A stretch of 64,000 bases of DNA from Pantoea eucrina (lineage in GTDB: Bacteria; Pseudomonadota; Gammaproteobacteria; Enterobacterales; Enterobacteriaceae): contig NZ_MIPP01000001.1 of NCBI RefSeq assembly GCF_002095385.1, forward strand, positions 124,001 to 188,000, given 5' to 3'. The notes under the pieces are model-generated. The model saw nothing but the letters and a program-made list of their open reading frames with translations. It ran no database searches and was not told the origin of the DNA. Every line of letters starts with the position of its first letter. The stretch's first letter is position 1. Of this stretch, positions 17,251 to 26,696 are shown piece after piece. The translations under genes were made by a program, and so were the position numbers.

Positions 17251-17337
17251 TGGTGCGAAGAGAGGGACTTGAACCCTCACGTCCGTAAGAACACTAACAC
17301 CTGAAGCTAGCGCGTCTACCAATTCCGCCACCTTCGC
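17251..17337 (-). tRNA. tRNA-Leu (CAG), copy 2
   Basis: 87 bases with encoded CCA, identical by eye to the copy at 17137, with 27 bases between them. The three copies are probably cut from one transcript. Confidence 0.97.
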
Positions 17338-17368
17338 GCAGTGCACGCGATATAAACTCTGTGATTAT

Positions 17369-17455
17369 TGGTGCGAAGAGAGGGACTTGAACCCTCACGT
17401 CCGTTAGGACACTAACACCTGAAGCTAGCGCGTCTACCAATTCCGCCACCTTCGC
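17369..17455 (-). tRNA. tRNA-Leu (CAG), copy 3 (promoter-proximal)
   Basis: 87 bases with encoded CCA. It differs from the other two only in the variable arm, where the stem is fully paired (GTCC with GGAC) and the loop base differs. The stem matches the E. coli sequence. Being first in the transcript, it is the one nearest the promoter. Confidence 0.97.
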
Positions 17456-17588
17456 ATACCGGCAACACTTTACAGTATTGCTAACCACGGAGGCGCATTC
17501 TAGAGGTTTTACGCAATGCGTCAACAGATATTTTACGGCGATAAACCGACTGCTGGAAAAAGCAACGCTTTATCGCCGCATCAGGCGC

Positions 17589-18620
17589 TTAGCGTCCGCG
17601 CGCGCCACGACCATAAACCGCACGGTAAACCTTAAAGCGGCCGGTCTGCGCCAGCACTTCGTGGCTGCCGAAGGTTTCATCCAGTATCTGCGGATAAGGC
17701 AGGAAAGCATTCGCCACAATACGCAGTTCGCCGCCGCTGTTCAGATGCTTCACCGCGCCGCGGATAAGGCTGTTGGCCGCATCAAGGCTGGTCTGCATGC
17801 CGTCATGGAACGGCGGATTAGAGATGATCAGATCGAAACGTCCGGTAACGTCGCTAAAGACGTTGCTGGCAAACACCTCGCCTTCCAGCCCGTTTGCCGC
17901 CAGCGTGGCTTTGCTCGCTTCAATGGCAGCGGCGTGCACATCACACAGCCACAGCCGTACCTTCGGCGAGTGCTGCGCCAGCGCGGTGGCTAAAACACCG
18001 CTGCCGCATCCGAGATCCAGCACTTTTCCTTTGGTGTGCGGCGTCAGGGTCGACAGCAGCAGATCGCTGCCAATATCCAGGCCATCGCGGCTGAATACGC
18101 CCGGCAGCGTATGGATGGTCATCTCATCCAGCTGGTAAGTATTGCCGAACTGGCTGGCGTCAAACTCAGGCTGCTGCGTCAGCTGACCATGATAGAGGCC
18201 GCAGCGACGCGCGCTGTCAATTTTCTCCAGCGTCACCCACTGCTCCAGCATGCCTTCGGCGCTGCGTACGCCGCTGCGGTTTTCGCCCACGACAAAGATA
18301 TCGCTGCCGACAGGGAGTAACGCGAGCAGATTTTGCAGCTGGAACTGCGCTTCCGGCTTATTTTTAGGCCAGAAGTAAATCAGGGTGGTGCAGTCTGTCA
18401 CATCGGCCGCGCTGGCCACGAGGCTGTATACGGCGCGATCGCCCAGCCGATGGCTCAGGTTCTGCCAGTGATGATACTGCTGGGTATGAACGCGGCTGAG
18501 CGCGGTTTCCAGCTGGGCGGGCAGGTCATCCTGCAGGTCACCCGCAAATAGCACGTGGCGGGTGGTAAATTCATCACTGTGGCGCAGAATAACTTCACTG
18601 GCCGGGGTAAAAGCAGACAT
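17589..18620 (-). CDS. rsmC: 16S rRNA m2G1207 methyltransferase RsmC
   Basis: 343 residues, as in E. coli. It methylates G1207 of 16S rRNA in the 30S subunit using S-adenosylmethionine. The N-terminal half is a degenerate methyltransferase copy; the C-terminal half carries the SAM loop [12 protein letters not shown] (about 200) and the catalytic [10 protein letters not shown] (about 267). Divergent from holD, as in E. coli. Confidence 0.96.
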   Translation of the reverse strand: MSAFTPASEVILRHSDEFTTRHVLFAGDLQDDLPAQLETALSRVHTQQYHHWQNLSHRLGDRAVYSLVASAADVTDCTTLIYFWPKNKPEAQFQLQNLLALLPVGSDIFVVGENRSGVRSAEGMLEQWVTLEKIDSARRCGLYHGQLTQQPEFDASQFGNTYQLDEMTIHTLPGVFSRDGLDIGSDLLLSTLTPHTKGKVLDLGCGSGVLATALAQHSPKVRLWLCDVHAAAIEASKATLAANGLEGEVFASNVFSDVTGRFDLIISNPPFHDGMQTSLDAANSLIRGAVKHLNSGGELRIVANAFLPYPQILDETFGSHEVLAQTGRFKVYRAVYGRGARGR

Positions 18621-18726
18621 GGAACGCTCCTGTTAAATCAGAGCGGGGATTATAGTGCTTTGTTGGCGCATGTTCGACGGGTTTGCTAGCATAGCGCGCA
18701 TTACTTACGGCATAGCGGAAAACAGC

Positions 18727-19137
18727 ATGAGTACAAGACGCGACTGGCTTCTGCAGCAGATGGGGATTACGCAGTATCAGCTGCGGCGTCCGCGCGTGCT
18801 GCAAGGGGAGATCGCCGTCAGGCTGGCACCCGATACGCGCCTGCTGCTGGTAGCGGAACACCCGCCGGCACTGGATGAGCCTCTGATACGGGACGTGCTG
18901 CGGGCGCTGGATATTCTGCCCGCACAGGTGATGACGCTGACGCCGGAGCAGCTGCCGATGCTGCCAGAGCAGGTAGCCTGTCCCGGCTGGCTGCTGGGCG
19001 TGGAGAGCGGGCACACCTTTAACGGTGTGGTATTCACCAGCGCCGTCCTTAATGAACTGATTAGCAGCGGCGCAGCCAGGCGCGCGCTGTGGCAACAGAT
19101 GTGTAACCATGACCACTATCTCGCTCATCACGGCTGA
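18727..19137 (+). CDS. holD: DNA polymerase III psi subunit HolD
   Basis: 136 residues (137 in E. coli). Psi links the clamp loader to chi and hence to SSB. The start MSTRRDW aligns with E. coli MTSRRDW; the frame is open upstream but unlike the family. RRDWLLQQMGITQYQLRRP is the conserved N-terminal block that binds chi, and ALWQQMCNHDH closes the protein. The gene overlaps rimI by 29 bases, the same arrangement as E. coli, which couples their translation. Confidence 0.95.
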   Translation: MSTRRDWLLQQMGITQYQLRRPRVLQGEIAVRLAPDTRLLLVAEHPPALDEPLIRDVLRALDILPAQVMTLTPEQLPMLPEQVACPGWLLGVESGHTFNGVVFTSAVLNELISSGAARRALWQQMCNHDHYLAHHG

Positions 19138-19549
19138 CGATCGGCCGCAGCAGCTCGCCATTGAACGCCGGGCGCACGCTTTTCCCTGGAGTGAACAGAC
19201 CTTCGCCAGTAATCAGGGGGAACGCTTTCTCAACTTCGGGCTGCACAGTGACGGACGCCTTGCCGGCTTTGCCATTACGCAGGTTGTGCTGGATGAGGCG
19301 TCGCTGTTTAACATCGCCGTTGATCCCGACTTTCAGCGCCGCGGCTATGCGCGTCAGCTATTGCAGACGCTGATCGGCGAACTGGAGCAGCGCGATGTGC
19401 TGACCCTCTGGCTGGAGGTGCGCGCCTCAAACCGCGCGGCGATTGCCCTGTATGAGCAGCTCGATTTTCACCAGGTCAGCGTGCGCCCCAATTACTACCC
19501 CACCGCAGGCGGACGGGAAGACGCCATCATTATGGCGCTGACACTTTGA
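19109..19549 (+). CDS. rimI: Ribosomal protein S18 alanine N-acetyltransferase RimI
   Basis: 146 residues. A GNAT enzyme that acetylates the N-terminal alanine of S18. The acetyl-CoA loop is DPDFQRRGYARQLLQTLI (about 71-88), and the C-terminal NRAAIALYEQLDFHQVSVRPNYYP is typed here in parts as AIALYEQLDF and RPNYYP. It overlaps holD and is followed closely by yjjG. Confidence 0.95.
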   Translation: MTTISLITADDRPQQLAIERRAHAFPWSEQTFASNQGERFLNFGLHSDGRLAGFAITQVVLDEASLFNIAVDPDFQRRGYARQLLQTLIGELEQRDVLTLWLEVRASNRAAIALYEQLDFHQVSVRPNYYPTAGGREDAIIMALTL

Positions 19550-19568
19550 CCGCTGATTAAGGAGCACC

Positions 19569-20249
19569 ATGTTAAACGACTGGGACTGCATCCTGTTTGA
19601 TGCTGACGAAACACTGTTTCATTTCGATGCCTTTGCCGGACTGCAGCGCATGTTTACCCGCTACGACGTGCAGTTCAGCGATCGCGATTACGCCGATTAT
19701 CAGGCGATCAATAAGCCTTTATGGGTGGATTACCAGAACGGCACCATCACCGCCGCACAGCTGCAGACGCAGCGCTTTACGCTCTGGGGAGAGAAGCTCA
19801 GCGTAGAGCCGGATATCCTGAACAGCGATTTCCTTAATGCGATGGCGGAGATCTGCCTGCCGCTGGAAGGCGCGCCTGAACTGCTGCAGAGCCTTAAAGG
19901 CCGCGTCAAAATGGCGATCGTCACCAACGGCTTTACGGCCCTGCAGCAGGCGCGGCTGGAGCGCACGGGCTTTCACGATATGTTCGATGCGCTGGTGATT
20001 TCAGAGCAGGTTGGTGTTCCCAAGCCGGACGCAAAAATCTTTGCCCATACGCTGGAGCTGCTCGGCAATCCGGCACCACAGCGCGTACTGATGGTTGGCG
20101 ATACGCCCGAGTCTGATATTCTCGGGGGAATAAATGCGGGTCTTAAAACCTGCTGGATCGATCACGGCACGCGCCCGTTGCCTGCGGATATTACCCCTGA
20201 TTTTCAGGTGAAAAACCTCGCTCAGCTTCAGGCTATTCTTACCGCTTAA
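19569..20249 (+). CDS. yjjG: Pyrimidine 5'-nucleotidase YjjG
   Basis: 226 residues. A HAD-family phosphatase that cleaves dUMP, dTMP and UMP, including damaged pyrimidines. Motif I is [12 protein letters not shown] (nucleophile Asp 9), motif II IVTNGF, and motif [19 protein letters not shown] precedes the ATG, 20 bases after rimI, so the three genes form one operon ending at the terminator at 20271. Confidence 0.95.
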   Translation: MLNDWDCILFDADETLFHFDAFAGLQRMFTRYDVQFSDRDYADYQAINKPLWVDYQNGTITAAQLQTQRFTLWGEKLSVEPDILNSDFLNAMAEICLPLEGAPELLQSLKGRVKMAIVTNGFTALQQARLERTGFHDMFDALVISEQVGVPKPDAKIFAHTLELLGNPAPQRVLMVGDTPESDILGGINAGLKTCWIDHGTRPLPADITPDFQVKNLAQLQAILTA

Positions 20250-20270
20250 AGCGCGCCGTTAAAAACCGAA

Positions 20271-20301
20271 AACCAGGCAGAAGCAGCGGCCTGGTTTTTT
20301 T
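20271..20301 (+). terminator. Rho-independent terminator after yjjG
   Basis: AACCAGGC pairs with GCCTGGTT across a ten-base loop and is followed by five T after the stem, at the end of holD-rimI-yjjG. Confidence 0.9.
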
Positions 20302-20337
20302 GTATCTGTCTGAACAGCCTGCGGCTCAGGCTGGCGC

Positions 20338-21009
20338 TTAGCGCGTCTTTTCCTGCGCACCGGGTGTTTCTGCCGGCTCTTCCTCTTTATCTTCTTTCAC
20401 CGCGCGGCTGGCGGTAAGCAGGAAGGGCGACTGCTGCCAGCGGGTGCGGCGATCGCGCAGCAGAGTACGGGTCAGAATGATGCCAATCGCCAGCGCCAGC
20501 AGCATCATCAGGCGCAGAATATTGGTGGTGTTATCTACCTGACGTGATTCGGTAACCAGAACGTGCGTGTCCAGCGTCACGCGCAGGAAACCCTGTGGTC
20601 CCTCTTTGCCTTCCAGCGGCTGCACAATCTGATGATTGAAGTAGCTGCCGGCACGTTTGCCATCCAGCGCCAGACGGTCGCGTACGTTGATGGTTTCACC
20701 GCTGTGTGCCACCAGGCTGCCATCGTCGGCATAGACGGAGGCATCAAGGATGCGGCTGTTATCCGTCATCTGATCGAGAATAGCGGCAATCTGCGTGCGG
20801 TTATCATCGCTGTTATCCATCAGGGGCTTCAGGCTGAACGCCACCTGGCGGGTGAGGGTATGGGCCAGCTCTTCAACCTGCTCAGAGCGCGCCATCTGAT
20901 GACCCAGGCTGAACCATGAGGCGCCCTGCATCAGCACCACCAGCAGCGCCAGAGAGATAAGAACAATCACCGTGCGATGCAGGCGAAATTTCAGTGCAGT
21001 TTTAACCAT
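20338..21009 (-). CDS. ytjB: Membrane protein YtjB (Smp)
   Basis: 223 residues from the ATG at 21009, which gives MVKTALKFRLHR as in E. coli MARTKLKFRLHR; an upstream ATG at 21027 is also in frame. Two membrane segments (about 13-31 and 161-182) bound a periplasmic domain of about 130 residues. The cytoplasmic tail is short and charged. Function is unknown; it is paired divergently with serB in enterobacteria. Confidence 0.9.
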   Translation of the reverse strand: MVKTALKFRLHRTVIVLISLALLVVLMQGASWFSLGHQMARSEQVEELAHTLTRQVAFSLKPLMDNSDDNRTQIAAILDQMTDNSRILDASVYADDGSLVAHSGETINVRDRLALDGKRAGSYFNHQIVQPLEGKEGPQGFLRVTLDTHVLVTESRQVDNTTNILRLMMLLALAIGIILTRTLLRDRRTRWQQSPFLLTASRAVKEDKEEEPAETPGAQEKTR

Positions 21010-21116
21010 CAGAAACCCATGTGACATAGCAGCAGAAAGGCTGGCAATTATGTTGCCAGAACCCGCGCAGACAAGGTAGCCTCTTGCGTGGTTTTGTTGT
21101 CCCTACAGGAGCTGTA

Positions 21117-22094
21117 ATGCCAAATCGTCTTACCTGGTGCGATCTGCCCGCCGATGTCTCACTCTGGCCGGGTTTACCCCTCTCCCTGAGCGGTGATGAA
21201 GTTATGCCGCTGGACTACCGTGCCGGCCGCACGGGCTGGCTGCTGTATGGGCGCGGACTCGATAAACAGCAGCTGACTGATTATCAGCATCAGCTGGGGG
21301 CCGCCATGGTGATTGTCAGCGCATGGAACGTTGACGAATATCAGGTGATCCGGCTGGCAGGCTCGCTGACGCCGCGTGCCACCCGGCTGGCGCATGATGC
21401 CGGGTTCGACGTGGCGCCGCTCGGCAAAATCCCGCATCTGAAAACGCCAGGGCTGCTGGTGATGGATATGGATTCTACGGCGATCCAGATCGAATGCATT
21501 GATGAGATCGCCAGACTGGCGGGCTGCGGTGAGCAGGTGGCTGAGGTCACCGAACGGGCGATGCGCGGTGAACTCGACTTCAAAGCCAGCCTGCGTGAGC
21601 GCGTGGCGCAGCTGGCTGGCGCCGATGCCGCTATCCTTAAACAGGTGCGCGACACTCTGCCGCTGATGCCGGGCCTGACCACGCTGGTGCATAAGCTGCA
21701 GGCGCTCGGCTGGCAGGTTGCGATTGCGTCTGGCGGTTTTACCTTTTATGCGGATCACCTGCGTCAGACCTTGCATCTGGCGGCGGCCGTCGCCAATGAG
21801 CTGGAGATGCGCGACGGTAAACTCACCGGCGAGGTGATCGGACAGATTGTCGATGCGCAATATAAAGCGGATACCCTGCATCAGCTGGCACAGCGTTTTG
21901 ATATCGCACCGCAGCAGACGGTAGCGGTGGGCGATGGCGCCAACGATCTGCCGATGATTAAGCGTGCAGCACTGGGTATTGCCTATCATGCTAAACCTAA
22001 AGTGAATGAGCAGACGGAAGTCACTATCCGTCACGCTGACCTGATGGGGGTGTTCTGCATCCTGACCGGCAGCCTGATTCATGAAGAGCGTTAA
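21117..22094 (+). CDS. serB: Phosphoserine phosphatase SerB
   Basis: 325 residues. Last step of serine synthesis. A regulatory N-terminal region is followed by the HAD core: LLVMDMDSTAIQIECIDE (about 113-130, nucleophile in DMDST), VAIASGGFTFY, and VGDGANDLPMI. The ATG at 21117 has AGGAG upstream and aligns with E. coli. An earlier ATG at 21084 lacks support. radA follows after 13 bases. Confidence 0.97.
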   Translation: MPNRLTWCDLPADVSLWPGLPLSLSGDEVMPLDYRAGRTGWLLYGRGLDKQQLTDYQHQLGAAMVIVSAWNVDEYQVIRLAGSLTPRATRLAHDAGFDVAPLGKIPHLKTPGLLVMDMDSTAIQIECIDEIARLAGCGEQVAEVTERAMRGELDFKASLRERVAQLAGADAAILKQVRDTLPLMPGLTTLVHKLQALGWQVAIASGGFTFYADHLRQTLHLAAAVANELEMRDGKLTGEVIGQIVDAQYKADTLHQLAQRFDIAPQQTVAVGDGANDLPMIKRAALGIAYHAKPKVNEQTEVTIRHADLMGVFCILTGSLIHEER

Positions 22095-22107
22095 CTGAGG
22101 AACTGAT

Positions 22108-23490
22108 TTGGCCAAAGCGGCAAAACGCGCCTTCGTGTGTAACGAATGCGGCGCAGACTATCCGCGCTGGCAGGGGCAATGCAGCGCCTGCCACGCCTGG
22201 AACACCATCACTGAGGTGCGTATTGCTGCCTCGCCTGCCGCTGCGCGCAATGAGCGCCTGAGCGGCTATGCAGGTAACGCCGGCAGCAGCCGGGTGCAGA
22301 AGCTCTCGGAGATTAGCCTTGAGGCGCTGCCGCGCTTCACCACCACCTTTAAAGAGTTTGACCGCGTCCTGGGCGGTGGAGTGGTTCCGGGCAGCGCTAT
22401 CCTGATTGGCGGCAGCCCCGGTGCCGGTAAATCGACGCTGCTGCTGCAGGTTATGTGCAAGCTGGCGGAGAGCATGAAGACGCTCTATGTCACCGGCGAG
22501 GAGTCGCTGCAGCAGGTGGCGATGCGCGCGCACCGGCTGGGACTGCCCACGGACAACCTGAATATGCTGTCGGAAACCAGTATTGAGCAGATCTGCCTGA
22601 TTGCCGAGCAGGAAGAGCCGAAGCTGATGGTTATCGACTCCATCCAGGTGATGCACATGGCGGATATTCAGTCTTCTCCCGGCAGCGTGGCGCAGGTGCG
22701 GGAGACCGCCGCCTATCTGACGCGTTTTGCCAAGACGCGCGGCGTGGCGATTATCATGGTCGGCCATGTCACCAAAGATGGCTCGCTGGCAGGTCCGAAA
22801 GTGCTGGAGCACTGTATCGACTGCTCGGTGCTGCTGGATGGCGATGCCGACTCGCGCTTTCGCACGCTGCGCAGCCATAAAAACCGTTTTGGTGCGGTGA
22901 ATGAGCTGGGCGTATTCGCCATGACGGAGCAGGGAATGCGTGAGGTCAGCAACCCTTCAGCTATTTTCCTGTCGCGCGGCGATGAGATCACGTCAGGCAG
23001 TTCGGTGATGGTGGTGTGGGAAGGTACCCGGCCGCTGCTGGTTGAGATCCAGGCGCTGGTGGATCACTCGATGATGGGCAATCCGCGCCGCGTAGCGGTA
23101 GGGCTGGAGCAGAACCGTCTGGCGATTTTACTGGCGGTACTGCATCGTCACGGCGGCCTGCAAATGGCGGATCAGGATGTGTTTGTTAACGTGGTAGGCG
23201 GCGTAAAAGTCACGGAAACCAGTGCCGATCTGGCGCTGCTGCTGGCGATGGTTTCCAGCCTGCGCGATCGTCCTTTGCCGCAGGATGTGGTGATCTTTGG
23301 CGAAGTCGGGCTGGCAGGTGAGATCCGGCCGGTACCGAGTGGCCAGGAGCGTATCTCTGAAGCAGCCAAGCACGGCTTTAAGCGCGCCATCGTGCCGGCC
23401 GGCAACGCGCCGAAGAAAACGATTGATGGCATGAAGGTTTACAGCGCGAAGAAGCTGGCGGATGCGCTGGCCATTCTGGATGAGCTGTAA
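22108..23490 (+). CDS. radA: DNA repair protein RadA (Sms)
   Basis: 460 residues, same as E. coli, starting at TTG 22108. A C4 zinc finger (CNECGADYPRWQGQCSAC, 11-28) is followed by a RecA-like ATPase with Walker A GGSPGAGKST (about 100), the RadA-specific KNRFG motif, and a C-terminal Lon-protease-like domain. It drives branch migration in recombination repair. It is co-directional with serB, so probably one transcript. It ends just before a decayed palindrome pair. Confidence 0.97.
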   Translation: MAKAAKRAFVCNECGADYPRWQGQCSACHAWNTITEVRIAASPAAARNERLSGYAGNAGSSRVQKLSEISLEALPRFTTTFKEFDRVLGGGVVPGSAILIGGSPGAGKSTLLLQVMCKLAESMKTLYVTGEESLQQVAMRAHRLGLPTDNLNMLSETSIEQICLIAEQEEPKLMVIDSIQVMHMADIQSSPGSVAQVRETAAYLTRFAKTRGVAIIMVGHVTKDGSLAGPKVLEHCIDCSVLLDGDADSRFRTLRSHKNRFGAVNELGVFAMTEQGMREVSNPSAIFLSRGDEITSGSSVMVVWEGTRPLLVEIQALVDHSMMGNPRRVAVGLEQNRLAILLAVLHRHGGLQMADQDVFVNVVGGVKVTETSADLALLLAMVSSLRDRPLPQDVVIFGEVGLAGEIRPVPSGQERISEAAKHGFKRAIVPAGNAPKKTIDGMKVYSAKKLADALAILDEL

Positions 23491-23495
23491 TTTCG

Positions 23496-23554
23496 CCAGG
23501 GCGGTATAAATGCCGCCGCCGCGATATGCAGGGGGCGCATTAATGCGCCCCGCC
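23496..23554. repeat. REP-like palindrome pair between radA and nadR
   Basis: Two cores of the same family as at 1041: a decayed one, GGCGGTATAAATGCCGCC, and an intact one, GGGGCGCATTAATGCGCCCC. The decayed core keeps pairing through one G-T wobble. This is the only copy of the family here lying between co-directional genes. Confidence 0.8.
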
Positions 23555-23596
23555 TTAAAGACCGCACCGCCGTTTATTGTCCGCAGGAGGCACTGA

Positions 23597-24823
23597 GTGT
23601 CATCATTTGACTATCTGAAGAGCGCGATTCGGCAGCAGGGCCATACGCTGCAGCAGGTGGCTGACGCCAGCGGAATGACCAAGGGCTACCTGAGCCAGTT
23701 GCTTAACGCGAAAATAAAAAGCCCTGGTGCGCAGAAACTGGCGGCGCTGCATCACTTTCTCGGGCTGGAGTTTCCGCGGCGTGAGAAAACCGTGGGTGTG
23801 GTATTTGGCAAGTTCTATCCGCTGCACACCGGCCATATCTACCTGATCCAGCGCGCCTGCAGTCAGGTGGATGAGCTGCATATTATTATGGGCCACGATG
23901 AGCCGCGCGATCGCGCACTGTTTGAGAACAGCGCCATGTCGCAGCAGCCCACCATCAGCGATCGTCTGCGCTGGCTGCTGCAGACATTCAAATACCAGAA
24001 AAACATTCGTATTCACTCGTTCAACGAAGAGGGAATCGAACCCTATCCGCACGGCTGGGATCTCTGGAGCGCAGGCGTCAGCGCGTTTCTGGCAGAGCAG
24101 GGGATTGTGCCCGACTGCGTCTATACCAGCGAAGAGCCGGATGCGCCGATGTATCAGCAGTATCTGGGGATCCCGGCGCGGGTCATCGATCCACACCGAT
24201 CGTTTATGAGCATCAGCGGCAGCCAGATCCGTCAGGATCCGTTTCGCTACTGGGAATATATTCCGACCGAAGTGAAGCCTTTCTTTGTGCGCACCGTCGC
24301 GGTGCTGGGTGGCGAGTCGAGCGGCAAATCCACGCTGGTCAACAAGCTGGCGAATATCTTTAATACCACCAGCGCCTGGGAGTATGGCCGCGACTACGTC
24401 TTCTCTCACCTCGGCGGCGATGAGATGGCGCTGCAGTACTCTGACTACGATAAAATCGCGCTGGGTCAGGCGCAATATATCGATTTTGCCGTCAAGTACG
24501 CGAATAAAGTCGCCTTTATCGATACCGACTTTATTACCACTCAGGCGTTCTGCCTGAAGTATGAAGGACGCGAACACCCCTTTGTGCAGGCGCTGATCGA
24601 TGAGTACCGCTTTGACCTGGTGATCCTGCTGGAGAACAACGTGCCCTGGGTGGCGGATGGCCTGCGCAGCCTTGGCAGCTCGGTAGACCGGCGCGAGTTT
24701 CAGTCTATTCTGGTGACCATGCTGCGGGAAAATAACGTTGAGTTTGTGCACGTGCAGGAGGACAACTACGATGCGCGCTTCCTGCGCTGTGTGGAGCTGG
24801 TCAAAGAGCGGCTGGGCAATTAA
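23597..24823 (+). CDS. nadR: NadR: NAD repressor / NMN adenylyltransferase / ribosylnicotinamide kinase
   Basis: 408 residues with GTG start (GCAGGAGG upstream). Three parts: helix-turn-helix (LQQVADASGMTKGYLSQLL, about 18-36), nucleotidyltransferase with GKFYPLHTGHIYLIQ (about 71), and kinase with P-loop GGESSGKSTL (about 237). It represses NAD synthesis genes and salvages nicotinamide riboside. The family's usual length is 410. Confidence 0.97.
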   Translation: MSSFDYLKSAIRQQGHTLQQVADASGMTKGYLSQLLNAKIKSPGAQKLAALHHFLGLEFPRREKTVGVVFGKFYPLHTGHIYLIQRACSQVDELHIIMGHDEPRDRALFENSAMSQQPTISDRLRWLLQTFKYQKNIRIHSFNEEGIEPYPHGWDLWSAGVSAFLAEQGIVPDCVYTSEEPDAPMYQQYLGIPARVIDPHRSFMSISGSQIRQDPFRYWEYIPTEVKPFFVRTVAVLGGESSGKSTLVNKLANIFNTTSAWEYGRDYVFSHLGGDEMALQYSDYDKIALGQAQYIDFAVKYANKVAFIDTDFITTQAFCLKYEGREHPFVQALIDEYRFDLVILLENNVPWVADGLRSLGSSVDRREFQSILVTMLRENNVEFVHVQEDNYDARFLRCVELVKERLGN

Positions 24824-24836
24824 CGCCTGAGCACAA

Positions 24837-24867
24837 TAAAAAAAGGCGCCCGGAGGCGCCTTTTTTA
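24837..24867. terminator. Bidirectional terminator, nadR / ettA
   Basis: AAAAAGGCGCC-CGGA-GGCGCC followed by six T; the A-run on the left makes it work for ettA on the other strand as well. Confidence 0.92.
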
Positions 24868-24875
24868 TCAGCAGG

Positions 24876-26543
24876 TTACTTCGCCATACGCTTGTATTTG
24901 ATACGCTTCGGCTCCAGCGCATCCGCGCCGAGAGTGCGTTTCTTATACTCTTCGTATTCGGTAAAGTTACCTTCAAAGAACTCAACCTTGCCCTCATCCT
25001 GATAATCGATGATATGGGTGGCAATACGGTCGAGGAACCAGCGGTCATGCGAGATCACCATCGCGCAGCCCGGGAACTCCAGCAGGGCATTCTCCAGCGC
25101 GCGCAGGGTTTCGATGTCGAGGTCGTTGGTCGGTTCATCCAGCAGCAGCAGGTTGCCGCCTACCTGAAGCAGTTTCGCCAGGTGCAGACGTCCGCGCTCA
25201 CCACCGGAGAGTTCGCCTACGCGTTTACCCTGATCGGTGCCTTTGAAGTTAAAGCGTCCGACGTAGGCACGGCTTGGCATCTCGGTGGTACCGATACGCA
25301 TAATATCCTGGCCGCCAGAGACCTCTTCCCATACCGTTTTAGAGTTATCCATCGCATCGCGGAACTGATCGACCGACGCCAGCTTCACGGTTTCGCCCAG
25401 ATCGATGCTGCCGGAATCGGGCTGCTCCTGACCAGACATCATGCGGAACAGCGTCGATTTACCCGCGCCGTTCGGCCCGATAATCCCGACAATAGCTCCT
25501 TTTGGCAGCGAGAACGACAGATCGTCAATCAGGACGCGATCGCCATACGATTTGCTGAGGTTTTTCACTTCCAGCACTTTATCGCCGAGGCGTGCGCCTG
25601 GCGGAATAAAGAGTTCATTGGTTTCATTACGCTTCTGATAGTCGCTGTTGTTCAGCTCTTCAAAGCGAGCCAGACGCGCCTTGCCCTTAGACTGACGGCC
25701 TTTCGCACCCTGACGCACCCACTCCAGCTCTTTTTCAATGGATTTGCGGCGTGCAGCTTCCTGCGACGCTTCCTGCGCCAGACGCTGATCTTTCTGCTCC
25801 AGCCAGGAGGAGTAGTTGCCTTCCCACGGGATACCTTCACCGCGGTCCAGCTCCAGGATCCAGCCCGCAACGTTATCGAGGAAGTAACGGTCGTGGGTAA
25901 TCGCGACCACGGTGCCTTCGAAGTCGTGCAGGAAGCGTTCCAGCCAGGCGACAGATTCCGCGTCCAGGTGGTTGGTCGGTTCATCAAGCAGCAGCATGTC
26001 CGGCTTTTCCAGCAGCAGGCGGCACAGCGCCACACGACGGCGCTCACCACCCGACAGGTTGCCGATTTTGGCATCCCACTCCGGCAGACGCATCGCGTCA
26101 GCGGCGCGGTTGAGCTGGGTTTCCAGATTGTGGCCATCGTGCGCCTGAATCACCTCTTCCAGACGGCCCTGTTCGGCGGCCAGCTTGTCGAAGTCCGCAT
26201 CGGGATCGGCGTACAGCGCGTAGACTTCATCAAGACGTTTCAGAGCGCCAGCGACTTCCGCCACCGCTTCTTCAACCGATTCACGCACGGTGTGTTCCGG
26301 GTTGAGCTGCGGCTCCTGCGGCAGATAACCCACTTTAATGCCCGGCTGCGGGCGCGCTTCCCCTTCGATATCTTTATCAATACCGGCCATGATGCGCAGC
26401 AGGGTCGATTTACCTGCGCCGTTCAGACCGAGTACGCCGATTTTGGCGCCCGGGAAGAAGCTGAGAGAGATATTCTTCAGAATGTGACGCTTCGGCGGTA
26501 CCACTTTGCCGACGCGATGCATGCTATAGACGAATTGAGCCAC
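24876..26543 (-). CDS. ettA: Energy-dependent translational throttle protein EttA
   Basis: 555 residues, same as E. coli. An ABC-F ATPase that binds the ribosomal E site and gates the first elongation step according to ATP/ADP ratio. Two ABC domains are clear: GLNGAGKSTLL (about 40) with LSGGERRRVALC, and GPNGAGKSTLF (about 357) with LSGGERGRLHLAK; DEPTNHLD and DEPTNDLD are the Walker B motifs. No membrane segments. The linker between domains is charged, as in the family. Confidence 0.98.
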   Translation of the reverse strand: MAQFVYSMHRVGKVVPPKRHILKNISLSFFPGAKIGVLGLNGAGKSTLLRIMAGIDKDIEGEARPQPGIKVGYLPQEPQLNPEHTVRESVEEAVAEVAGALKRLDEVYALYADPDADFDKLAAEQGRLEEVIQAHDGHNLETQLNRAADAMRLPEWDAKIGNLSGGERRRVALCRLLLEKPDMLLLDEPTNHLDAESVAWLERFLHDFEGTVVAITHDRYFLDNVAGWILELDRGEGIPWEGNYSSWLEQKDQRLAQEASQEAARRKSIEKELEWVRQGAKGRQSKGKARLARFEELNNSDYQKRNETNELFIPPGARLGDKVLEVKNLSKSYGDRVLIDDLSFSLPKGAIVGIIGPNGAGKSTLFRMMSGQEQPDSGSIDLGETVKLASVDQFRDAMDNSKTVWEEVSGGQDIMRIGTTEMPSRAYVGRFNFKGTDQGKRVGELSGGERGRLHLAKLLQVGGNLLLLDEPTNDLDIETLRALENALLEFPGCAMVISHDRWFLDRIATHIIDYQDEGKVEFFEGNFTEYEEYKKRTLGADALEPKRIKYKRMAK

Positions 26544-26696
26544 GTTATGATGAGCCTCTTGGTCTGTAAATAGTGGAACGTCAGATGGTGAAGTTTAGCG
26601 GTTTTCACGGCCTAATCACAGCCGCGCCGCGGTGAAACTTGCGTGACAGGCGTGATGTCAGGCGCACTGCTGCGTAATTGTACGCGCTGACGGCGA

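Noticed and set aside
23603..25048. 481-codon open frame opposite nadR
   Set aside because: Antisense of a highly conserved three-domain gene with known signature motifs.
25014..26573. 519-codon open frame opposite ettA
   Set aside because: It is the antisense shadow of a clear ABC-F gene; its composition is odd and no family is visible.
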